Assembly: GCA_944384725.1 (NCBI GenBank)
Contig: CALWUJ010000019.1
Location: 1 to 34,936 of the forward strand
DNA from: an uncultured Agathobaculum sp.
Lineage (GTDB): Bacteria > Bacillota > Clostridia > Oscillospirales > Butyricicoccaceae
Direction: 5' to 3'
DNA length: 34,936 bases
Shown here one piece after another: positions 1-5,360 of this stretch (the first letter of the stretch is position 1; each line of letters begins with the position of its first letter). The notes below the pieces were generated by a model. That model worked only from the letters and a program-made list of their open reading frames with translations, was not told where the DNA came from and did no database searches. A program made the position numbers and the translations under genes.

Positions 1-59
1 ACCTGCTGGTCAACGTGGTCGGCCATACCGACCTTTGCCTGTGCAAGCGTTACGGGCAT
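1..59 (-). CDS. Phage major capsid protein, N-terminal fragment (runs off the window edge)
   Basis: Only the first 19 codons are present, translating as MPVTLAQAKVGMADHVDQQ. This matches, from memory, the opening of a common family of phage major capsid proteins that begin (A/P)VTLAQAK-G---DKVDQ. The ATG at 57-59 has a GGAAG Shine-Dalgarno about seven bases upstream. The gene follows the scaffold gene on the same strand with a gap of about 20 bp, the usual scaffold-then-capsid order. The longer open frame across 10-264 is out of phase with this start and is a shadow. Confidence 0.7.
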   Translation of the reverse strand, partial: MPVTLAQAKVGMADHVDQQ

Positions 60-80
60 TTGTCATCTTCCTTTCTTGTT

Positions 81-701
81 TCAAACGTTGTAGTGTTCCG
101 CGATCGCGCTTCCCAGATCGACCGCCGTGTTGGGTTTTCCGCCTGCGGCGGGGGTATATGCAGAGCCGCCAGCTGCACTCTTGCCGGAATTTGCGCCAGC
201 CGCACCCTTGCCAGAATCTGCGCCATTCTGCTGACCGGCAGCCGAATCGTCCTCGAACAGCCATGCCTTGTCTTTCTTGAGGCCCTCTACCTGCGCGTCC
301 AGACCGGTGACCTTGCCGTCCTTGTCGATCTTGATCTCGTCCATATTGAGCGCCGCACGGGTCAGCTGCGGATCACGGGCGCGGGCGCGAGTCAGCGCAA
401 GATCGATCGCAGCCGCCTTGCGGATATTCGCAGTGTCGGTATCGTACTTGGTCTGGAGATCCTTCAGGTCATCTTCCAGCTTTTTCGGATCCTTACCGTC
501 CCACGCCTTGGCCGTCTCGCGCAGGCCCTTGATTGTGTTGTTCGCGGTGTCCAGCTCCTGCTGCTTGGCATCCACATCGGCCTTCGGCACATATGCGCCG
601 CCGGCAGCGTTGACCACCTTGAAGCCCGCCTTTTGGACCGCATCGGAGAACTGCTCCCACGTCAGCGCGCCGGCTTCAAAGAGTGCTTTCAAAAACTCCA
701 T
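81..701 (-). CDS. Phage GP20-family scaffolding / minor structural protein
   Basis: This 206-residue protein resembles the Phage_GP20 family, whose members act as scaffolds during prohead assembly. The N-terminus starts MEFLKALFEAGALTW, the middle (residues about 40-95) is a charged, heptad-rich segment likely to form a coiled coil, and the tail (about 145-190) is a low-complexity Ala/Gly/Ser region, all typical of the family. The start at 701 is chosen over one ten codons upstream because AAAGGA lies at the right distance before it. It is followed by the capsid gene and preceded by a structured RNA and terminator. The product is probably removed or cleaved during assembly (family knowledge). 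Confidence is high for the family and moderate for the exact role. Confidence 0.85.
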   Translation of the reverse strand: MEFLKALFEAGALTWEQFSDAVQKAGFKVVNAAGGAYVPKADVDAKQQELDTANNTIKGLRETAKAWDGKDPKKLEDDLKDLQTKYDTDTANIRKAAAIDLALTRARARDPQLTRAALNMDEIKIDKDGKVTGLDAQVEGLKKDKAWLFEDDSAAGQQNGADSGKGAAGANSGKSAAGGSAYTPAAGGKPNTAVDLGSAIAEHYNV

Positions 702-732
702 TTTGTCACGTCCTTTCTTGATTTTTGGCATG

Positions 733-766
733 AAAAAACCACCTTGACGTTCGTCTTGGTGGTTTT
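733..766 (-). terminator. Rho-independent-type terminator before the scaffold gene
   Basis: AAAACCACC (735-743) and GGTGGTTTT (758-766) form a 9-bp stem, followed on the minus strand by a run of six T. It lies between the structured RNA element and the scaffold gene, about 30 bp before the scaffold start, so it could end or attenuate transcription started at the promoter at 926-954. Confidence 0.65.
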
Positions 767-790
767 ATCGTTTTGTTTTTGCATGACAAA

Positions 791-919
791 GGCGCTCCGT
801 TACCGAAGCGCCCTCATCTGGATGACTGGTATTTTGGCGGGTGTGCCCCTTCCCGCATTTCTTTTGACCCAAAGGGTGCGTAGCAGCACAATCTCTACTT
901 CAAAATACCACTTATCTGT
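791..919 (-). ncRNA. Structured RNA element upstream of the GP20 scaffold gene
   Basis: On the minus strand a 10-bp outer stem (901-910 pairs with 827-836, core GGUAUUUUG/CAAAAUACC) closes a multibranch fold. Inside are GUGC/GCAC (886-889 with 876-879), ACCC-UUU-GGGU (867-877) and GCGGG/CCCGC (852-856 with 837-841). GUAG and CUAC segments interleave with the GUGC/GCAC stem as an H-type pseudoknot would. A separate GGCGCU/AGCGCC hairpin follows (791-812). The element has its own promoter (926-954) and is followed by a terminator (733-766), so a transcript of roughly 180 nt is plausible. From memory, motifs named GP20-a and GP20-b were predicted computationally near this phage gene family; I cannot test a match. 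Confidence 0.6.
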
Positions 920-925
920 ATGAGT

Positions 926-954
926 ATTATAGCACGATTATTCGTTTTTGTAAA
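926..954 (-). promoter_or_regulatory. Strong sigma-A promoter inside the phage head operon
   Basis: The minus strand reads TTTACA (954-949), exactly 17 bp, then TATAAT (931-926), with TG one base before the -10 (extended -10). Transcription would start near 919, just inside the structured RNA element. The promoter overlaps the last codons of the MuF gene. Confidence 0.75.
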
Positions 955-1897
955 GTAACTCGCTCTTTTCTGCAAGTTTCCGCAAGTTTTTATCCCTGAT
1001 CCGGTAGAACGTCATAATCGAATTCTTTCGCCCTGCATCATCGATATCGAGCGCCAGCCGGGTGACCACATTCAGGTTGGTATCCGGCAGATGCTTCACC
1101 ATGAAAACAGTTCCCTCGTGCTTTTCGTCAACCAGTACCATATCAGGATTGAGGGCACAATCGGCTCCATACTGTTCAAACAGCTCTACATCTTCCGGGT
1201 GACGCTGGCGAATATGCTCCAGACGCTCATCCATGATGATTAGTTCTTTGGTTTGCAGCTTACCGAATCGCTTTTCCAGATACTCCGTGTTCAACTCACC
1301 CAGCGAACGGCAGGCCGGTTGCGTCTTTTCCACAGCCGCTCCCCCATTCCTTTGCTTACCGTTCCCCATTATAGCAGATTCTGTCGATTTTTCAACCGAC
1401 TCACCTGCTACATACTTCTCGTACCAGTCCTCGTAAGTCATGCCCTGGTCGACGTACTCGGTCTTGCCGGTTTCCGGGTTACGGGCTGCCCGCTGGCCGC
1501 CCGCGTCAAACTCGGTCACCGGCACGGTCGTGCAGCGGCATCGCGGATGGATTGGCGGATAGCTGACGCCGGTCTCGCGTGCGGAAACCGGAAACGTCTT
1601 GCCGTCCAGCGCCCCGCACACCGCGCAGGTCTTGAGATCGAGTGAAGCGTCAAACTGGTATTCGCTGACGCCAGTCTCTTTGTAGCCCTTTGCCGTTGCT
1701 TCAGCGGCCGCATGCGCACTCTCGGTGTGAATCAGCGTCGCCGCCCGGCTTTCGGACACGCCCATGCGCTCGGCGAACTGCTTGGTCGTGCGCTGCAGTG
1801 GGTCGCCCCGGACAAAGGAGCGGGACAGGGCCGTCTCCAGTTCGCGCAGCAGCTTGTCCTTGTCTGCCCAGATGCGGCTGGAAAAATCGCTGTCCAA
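938..1897 (-). CDS. MuF-type minor head protein with C-terminal toxin-like domain, 5'-truncated
   Basis: The remaining 319 residues begin in the middle of a phage Mu gpF / SPP1 gp7 head morphogenesis domain. Residues about 5-60 match the FS-RIW-DKDKL...RGD region, and the zinc-ribbon-like signature is CAVC (91-94) plus HPRCRC (117-122). After a linker (about 130-210) comes a separate domain (about 215-319) with DERLEHIRQRHPED, resembling the phage-encoded Barnase/EndoU/Colicin/RelE-like (PBECR) nuclease domains fused to MuF proteins in temperate phages. No ATG or Shine-Dalgarno precedes the frame; 1897 is the first possible start (TTG), and the frame is closed by a stop at 1937-1939. The usual N-terminal region of MuF is missing, so this is probably a remnant rather than a working head protein. 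Confidence 0.75.
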   Translation of the reverse strand: MDSDFSSRIWADKDKLLRELETALSRSFVRGDPLQRTTKQFAERMGVSESRAATLIHTESAHAAAEATAKGYKETGVSEYQFDASLDLKTCAVCGALDGKTFPVSARETGVSYPPIHPRCRCTTVPVTEFDAGGQRAARNPETGKTEYVDQGMTYEDWYEKYVAGESVEKSTESAIMGNGKQRNGGAAVEKTQPACRSLGELNTEYLEKRFGKLQTKELIIMDERLEHIRQRHPEDVELFEQYGADCALNPDMVLVDEKHEGTVFMVKHLPDTNLNVVTRLALDIDDAGRKNSIMTFYRIRDKNLRKLAEKSELLYKNE

Positions 1898-1900
1898 CCA

Positions 1901-2101
1901 ATGAATTTCACAATTCTTGATGAGGCTGTTATGATATCAGCATTAACCCGGTATATTGAATTTTGCGAATCTTGCCTTAAATTACCTAATAATCAAACTC
2001 AATCATCGTTTATCGCAGGGGATATTGATATTTCTAAACGGCTCCTGAATCACTTTCGCGAAGACTATCTGTTGCAAGGTGGAAACCTTAACGACCTTTG
2101 A
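1901..2101 (+). CDS. Small unrecognised phage-region ORF, probably a 3' remnant
   Basis: The frame encodes 66 residues starting MNFTILDEAVMISALTRY, rich in acidic and hydrophobic residues, with base and codon use that looks coding and is more AT-rich than the MuF gene beside it. I do not recognise the family. There is no Shine-Dalgarno before the ATG at 1901 because the upstream bases belong to the MuF gene on the other strand, so the true 5' part was probably lost at the junction near 1900. It converges on the minus-strand gene at 2088-2321 and overlaps it by 14 bp. It may be untranslated now. Confidence 0.35.
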   Translation: MNFTILDEAVMISALTRYIEFCESCLKLPNNQTQSSFIAGDIDISKRLLNHFREDYLLQGGNLNDL

Positions 2102-2321
2102 CCGCGGCCATTGCGGCTTTTCTTCGTGATAAATATTGTTTGGCTGACATCTTATTGCATCTGTCAATGGCCTTAGATAAACCAACAGCATTACATTTAA
2201 AACCGTCTAAACTAACAGTGACCTCTGGTTGCCGCTCTTGTGCTGGAAACATAAGGGCGGCAATTTCTTTTGCGTCTCCTTCGATGATGATGTTTTTGAT
2301 TATAATTTTCACTTTCTTCAT
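2088..2321 (-). CDS. Small hypothetical phage protein, coupled to the HTH gene
   Basis: The frame encodes 77 residues beginning MKKVKIIIKNIIIEGD. An apparent strand-rich N-terminus (IIIKNIIIEG) is followed by a basic C-terminus (SRRKAAMAAVKGR). The ATG overlaps the stop of the upstream HTH gene by four bases (ATGA, 2318-2321), so it is probably translated by coupling. I do not recognise a family. Its position directly after a Cro-like gene in the early leftward transcript fits an early phage accessory protein. Confidence 0.5.
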   Translation of the reverse strand: MKKVKIIIKNIIIEGDAKEIAALMFPAQERQPEVTVSLDGFKCNAVGLSKAIDRCNKMSAKQYLSRRKAAMAAVKGR

Positions 2322-2548
2322 CTCCCTTCTTCTTCCGTAGTTGCGAACAGATCCCCGACTTCAATTCCCGGAAAGAACGCTCGTTGAATCTTGATAGCTT
2401 CATCAAGATATAGCGGTGACTTCCCGGAGAGCTTGCGCGCAAGCGTGTCTCGATTCATGTTCAAATCGCATGACATGCTTTTGATGGTAATCTGATTGCG
2501 CGCCATTTCAGCTCTGAGATTTTTATATACAACACCGCTTTGCGTCAT
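2318..2548 (-). CDS. Cro-like / DUF739-type phage HTH protein
   Basis: This 76-residue protein contains an XRE-like helix-turn-helix of the small phage type: YKNLRAEMARN, then IKSMSCDLNMNRDTLARKLSG, then LDEAIKIQRAFFPG. It resembles the DUF739 group of early phage regulators. The start at 2548 has GGGGTGA eight bases before the ATG. It is transcribed divergently from the XRE gene at 2691, with operator-like repeats between them, so it is likely the Cro-side or early regulator of the lysis-lysogeny switch. Which of the two genes acts as repressor cannot be told from sequence. Confidence 0.7.
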   Translation of the reverse strand: MTQSGVVYKNLRAEMARNQITIKSMSCDLNMNRDTLARKLSGKSPLYLDEAIKIQRAFFPGIEVGDLFATTEEEGR

Positions 2549-2564
2549 TTTATCACCCCATTTC

Positions 2565-2666
2565 GTGCAATGCGTTATTATGGCTATATGTTATCACGCA
2601 ATGCGTGTATTGTCAATACAAAAACTTAAATTAAATCTTGCAATGCGTGAAATTGCGTGATATAGT
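2565..2666. promoter_or_regulatory. Divergent lysogeny-control region with repeated operators
   Basis: Rightward promoter: TTGCAA (2638-2643), 17 bp, TATAGT (2661-2666), with TG before the -10. Leftward promoter on the minus strand: TTGACA (2609-2614), 17 bp, TAACAT. Variants of a GCAATGCGTGA sequence recur: CGTGCAATGCG (about 2565), the palindrome CACGCAATGCGTG (about 2595), TTGCAATGCGTGA (about 2638) and a half copy TTGCGTGA (about 2653). Copies sit in the spacers of both promoters, which is where a repressor would block RNA polymerase. Confidence 0.65.
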
Positions 2667-2690
2667 TAAGTCAAAGGAAGGAGGGTCACC

Positions 2691-3143
2691 ATGGATTTCT
2701 ATTTGACACTTCAAGAAATAATGAAGCAAAAAGGTTTGACTATACCGGAAGTAGCACGATCCTGTGGGCTTACAGATTCTACTGTAAGGAGCATAATTGA
2801 CCGAAAGCAGAAGAAGATCGCATTAAATATTGCTTTCAAACTCAGTCATGGGCTTGGGGTTAGCCTTGAGCGACTTAATGGCGAGCAGGTTGACGCGACT
2901 CCGATACAGGATTTTGGCATCCTACTTAACAACGCAGAAAAAGAATTCATAAAAAAATACCGCACTCTCGATGAGTACGGTAAAGCAGCTGTGGATTCGA
3001 TTTTAAATATAGAATATAAGCGTTGCGCTGAGCAAGCAGATTCGCCCCGCCCGATGGTCATGGCGGCAGCTCGCAACGGCGCTGTCAGTCAGATTGAAGA
3101 GATTCACCCGGACGAACTTCCCGACAACACACCGCTTCCATAA
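2691..3143 (+). CDS. XRE-family phage transcriptional regulator
   Basis: This 150-residue protein has an N-terminal XRE helix-turn-helix (about residues 5-62: LQEIMKQKGLTIPEVARSCG...LTDSTVRSIIDRK) and a C-terminal helical segment with EKEFIKKYRTLDEYGKAAVDSIL, common in prophage repressors of Clostridia. The start is supported by AAGGAGGG seven bases before the ATG. The promoter at 2638-2666 overlaps operator-like repeats, suggesting self-regulation. Its 3' end overlaps the ImmA/IrrE gene tail-to-tail by 59 bp. This is the likely lysogeny repressor, with ImmA as the candidate protease that removes it, although the pair are on opposite strands here. Confidence 0.8.
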   Translation: MDFYLTLQEIMKQKGLTIPEVARSCGLTDSTVRSIIDRKQKKIALNIAFKLSHGLGVSLERLNGEQVDATPIQDFGILLNNAEKEFIKKYRTLDEYGKAAVDSILNIEYKRCAEQADSPRPMVMAAARNGAVSQIEEIHPDELPDNTPLP

Positions 3144-3720
3144 ACGGCATGAATCGCTGATATAGTTTGCGTTCTAATAGCGACGATAAAAACTTATTCC
3201 TGTCATGCAGGGTTTTCATTCTTTCTGCTCGGAATCGCGCGGCTTGCTTTGAAATACGACATGCCGCCGCAATTTCATCTGCGGTATGTAGATCAAGCCC
3301 CCACAATACGCAGGCAGGCGCCAATAAGCGGGCGGCAAATTGATTGGCCGCAGTCTCCTGCGGGCTATCTCCCGGGGAAGGTTCACGGTTTTTTGTCGTG
3401 ATACTTCCCGGCGCAACATGCCCAAGGACAATATGCCCTAACTCATGCGCAATCGTAAAACGGATTCTTTCCGGTGAGCATGCTTCACTGTACAGGATGA
3501 CTGGCTCTTCCCCAGCGTAAAACGTAAGGCCGTCCGTCTGTACAGTAAGCGCAGTTAGATTTCTTTTCTGTATCAGCGCTTTTGCATCCTTATACGATAC
3601 TATACGAACGCCGAGCTGATCGCGGATTATATTCAGATTGACCGGCAAACGGTCTATACCGCAATCCAAAAGTATTTTCCACGCCGCATCTCTTGCGTTT
3701 TGATAATCTTTGTAGCTCAC
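3085..3720 (-). CDS. ImmA/IrrE family metallopeptidase
   Basis: This 211-residue protein carries the zinc peptidase motif HELGHIVLGH (HExxH) and a downstream ETAANQFAARLLAP segment typical of ImmA/IrrE (COG2856) enzymes. In ICEBs1 and many prophages such enzymes cut the XRE repressor to induce the element. The GTG at 3718-3720 is chosen as the start because GGAGGTG lies seven bases upstream and the residues after it (SYKDYQNARDAAWKILLDCG) match the usual family start. An upstream extension to 3888 runs through hairpins and is unlikely. The gene is convergent with the XRE repressor gene and overlaps it by 59 bp. Confidence 0.9.
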   Translation of the reverse strand: MSYKDYQNARDAAWKILLDCGIDRLPVNLNIIRDQLGVRIVSYKDAKALIQKRNLTALTVQTDGLTFYAGEEPVILYSEACSPERIRFTIAHELGHIVLGHVAPGSITTKNREPSPGDSPQETAANQFAARLLAPACVLWGLDLHTADEIAAACRISKQAARFRAERMKTLHDRNKFLSSLLERKLYQRFMPFMEAVCCREVRPGESLQSD

Positions 3721-3817
3721 AAATAAACACCTCCACAAAAATTGTAGAGATGCATTGTGCGCTTTGTCTGCAAGTAAATGTTGGTAATTATAGCCTTGGT
3801 ATAATGCGGCTGCTACA

Positions 3818-3856
3818 ATAAAAATCCCGCCCCGGTGCTGCAACACCAGAGCGGGA
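3818..3856 (-). terminator. Hairpin with T-tail between the integrase and immA
   Basis: TCCCGC (3825-3830) pairs with GCGGGA (3851-3856), and GGTG with CACC inside. On the minus strand the stem is followed by ATTTTTATT. It would stop leftward transcription before the ImmA/IrrE gene, perhaps insulating it from readthrough. Confidence 0.5.
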
Positions 3857-3859
3857 CAT

Positions 3860-3906
3860 GGGGTACTGATAAACTTGACTCGTTCCATCAGTACCCCTAT
3901 TTTACC
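3860..3906 (+). terminator. 11-bp perfect inverted repeat upstream of the integrase
   Basis: GGGGTACTGAT (3860-3870) is perfectly complementary to ATCAGTACCCC (3887-3897), with a 16-base loop and a following TATTTTACC tract. It lies 43 bp before the integrase start and could act as a terminator or attenuator that keeps the integrase silent in the lysogen, or as a protein-binding palindrome. Confidence 0.45.
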
Positions 3907-3939
3907 ACACTTTTTTACGGTAAGAAAGGGGTTATTTTT

Positions 3940-5103
3940 ATGACCAGTTTTGTCCGCAAGCGCGGAAAGACATGGAGCTACTACTTTGAGATCGAACTCA
4001 ACGGCAAGCGCCGCCAGATCAGCAAGGGTGGCTTTGCCAAAAAGTCCGACGCGAAAAGCGCGATGGCCGAAGCCATCGTGGACTATGAACAGCGCAACTT
4101 CTTAAATATCTCTAAGGTAAAACTCGACCGCTTCTTCGAGGACTGGCTGGAGAACACCGTGCGCCCGCTGCGATCGCGCACCACCTACCTGCGCTATCAG
4201 TCACTCTACGACATCTATATCCGCCCAGAAATCGGCGGCGAACTGCTGACCGCTATTACGCCGATCAAGGTCGATCGGACCGTTCGGAACGTGCGCGCCG
4301 CCGGGCGGTCGGAAACAACGGTGCAGCATGTGTACGGCCTGCTGCGGCAGGTGCTGCACCGCGCCGCCCAGCTCCGCCTGATCCGCGACAACCCGTGCGA
4401 GTACATTGACCGTCCCAAGCGCGCCAAGAGCACGACCGAGGTACTGACCGAGCCGGAAATCCTTGCGGTGGTGAATACCCTTGATCTGCACAATGCCAGC
4501 GACTACATATTCTATGTTGGCTTTCTGTTCGCGCTCGAGACCGGCTGCCGCCGCGGCGAGATGTGCGGTCTTGAATGGTCGGACATCAACTGGGAGACAC
4601 GCACGATCTCGATCGAACGCGCACTGACCTACGTCAACGGCCACGTGTACATCGGTGAACCGAAAACCGAGGACTCAGTGCGCACGCTTGAACTCTCCCC
4701 CACGTTGATAACGCTCCTGCGCTCATTTCGTGCGTGGCAGGCAGAGGAACGTCTTAAGCTCGGACCATACCGCAAGCACAATGTGTTCGACGGTCTGGAA
4801 TATGACTTCGTGTTCAGTTGGCCGGCTGGTAACTACGTACATCCGCTCTGGTGGACCAAGCGCACGCCGGTGGTCATGCGCCGCGCAGGTATTGACAAGC
4901 ATATCCGCCTGCACGACCTGCGCCACACCAGCGCGACGCTACTCATCCAGCAGGGCATCGACCTCAAAACCGTGCAGAACCGGCTCGGCCACACCGACCC
5001 ATCAATGATTATGCAGCGGTACGGCCATGTGACCAAAACCATGGCCAGCCGTGCGGTCACCGAGCTGGAAGACGCGATCTACGGCGGGCGCAAAATACAA
5101 TAA
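3940..5103 (+). CDS. int: Tyrosine site-specific integrase (phage type)
   Basis: This 387-residue tyrosine recombinase has three parts. Residues about 1-50 form an arm-binding N-terminal domain (FVRKRGKTWSYYFEIELNGKR), about 55-165 a SAM-like core-binding domain, and about 185-375 the catalytic domain. The catalytic residues visible are Arg in TGCRRGEMCGL, His-x-x-Arg in LHDLRHTSA, a His in LGHTDPSM and the nucleophile Tyr in MQRYGHVT. The start at 3940 has AAAGGGG seven bases upstream. A possible extended -10 (TGGTATAAT, 3797-3805) lies upstream, but with a poor -35. The gene ends about 185 bp before the rnpB attachment remnant, the usual integrase-att arrangement. It appears intact. Confidence 0.95.
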   Translation: MTSFVRKRGKTWSYYFEIELNGKRRQISKGGFAKKSDAKSAMAEAIVDYEQRNFLNISKVKLDRFFEDWLENTVRPLRSRTTYLRYQSLYDIYIRPEIGGELLTAITPIKVDRTVRNVRAAGRSETTVQHVYGLLRQVLHRAAQLRLIRDNPCEYIDRPKRAKSTTEVLTEPEILAVVNTLDLHNASDYIFYVGFLFALETGCRRGEMCGLEWSDINWETRTISIERALTYVNGHVYIGEPKTEDSVRTLELSPTLITLLRSFRAWQAEERLKLGPYRKHNVFDGLEYDFVFSWPAGNYVHPLWWTKRTPVVMRRAGIDKHIRLHDLRHTSATLLIQQGIDLKTVQNRLGHTDPSMIMQRYGHVTKTMASRAVTELEDAIYGGRKIQ

Positions 5104-5118
5104 GGAACACCGCCCGTT

Positions 5119-5172
5119 TTTGTCAGTAAATTTGTCAGTGTTTTTTCACAAAACAAAGATTTTACTGACAAA
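5119..5172. repeat. TTTGTCAGT repeats, candidate integrase arm sites
   Basis: TTTGTCAGTAAA (5119-5130) is perfectly inverted as TTTACTGACAAA (5161-5172), with a third TTTGTCAGT directly after the first (5131-5139). They sit between the integrase stop and the attachment site, where arm-type sites for tyrosine integrases commonly lie. Confidence 0.5.
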
Positions 5173-5189
5173 TCGCAAAAAACAATATG

Positions 5190-5262
5190 ATACAATATGG
5201 TACATTATTTTGCTCTAAAGCGTAGAAAATCATTTTGTTTTTGCACTTTATATACAATATGG
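5190..5262 (+). repeat. ATACAATATGG direct repeats near the attachment site
   Basis: ATACAATATGG occurs at 5190-5200 and 5252-5262, 62 bp apart, and a shorter ACAATATG sits at 5182-5189. The surrounding DNA is AT-rich. The repeats are candidates for integrase or excisionase binding. Confidence 0.4.
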
Positions 5263-5288
5263 AACTATATGCAATTTGCGGTATCGAA

Positions 5289-5322
5289 GACAGAACCCGG
5301 CTTACGCACCAGTCATACCACA
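5289..5322 (+). ncRNA. rnpB: 3' end of the RNase P RNA gene (rnpB fragment) at the prophage attachment site
   Basis: GACAGAACCCGGCTTA (5289-5304) is the highly conserved 3' segment of bacterial type A RNase P RNA, including the P4 strand ACAGAA. It is followed by CGCACCAGTCATACCAC, which would be the 3' strand of helix P1. The sequence before 5289 is AT-rich phage DNA and does not look like rnpB; the rest of the gene is absent. A terminator follows immediately. This is best explained as the right attachment site: the phage inserted into the 3' end of rnpB and left this duplicate here, while the repaired gene should lie beyond the left end of the prophage. Confidence 0.75.
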
Positions 5323-5351
5323 AAAAAGGCGCTCATTTGAGCGCCTTTTTC
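5322..5351. terminator. Bidirectional terminator shared by rnpB and rpoD
   Basis: GGCGCTC (5328-5334), loop ATTT, GAGCGCC (5339-5345). The stem is flanked by six A on the left and five T on the right, so it works in both directions. It ends 10 bp after the rpoD stop on the minus strand and directly follows the rnpB 3' end on the plus strand. Confidence 0.85.
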
Positions 5352-5360
5352 TATTTCTCG

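Larger units (their letters stand above)
1..5322. mobile_element. Right end of a defective prophage integrated at rnpB
   Basis: The stretch holds phage capsid, scaffold and MuF genes, lysogeny regulators, an ImmA/IrrE peptidase and a tyrosine integrase, in the order expected at one end of a temperate phage. The right boundary is placed at the 3' end of an rnpB fragment (5289-5322) directly after the integrase. The left boundary is outside the window. Terminase, portal and replication genes, normally between the lysogeny and head modules, are absent, and MuF lacks its N-terminal part, so a deletion or rearrangement near 1900 is inferred. The lysogeny part (1900-3100) is visibly more AT-rich than the structural genes. 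Confidence 0.85.
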
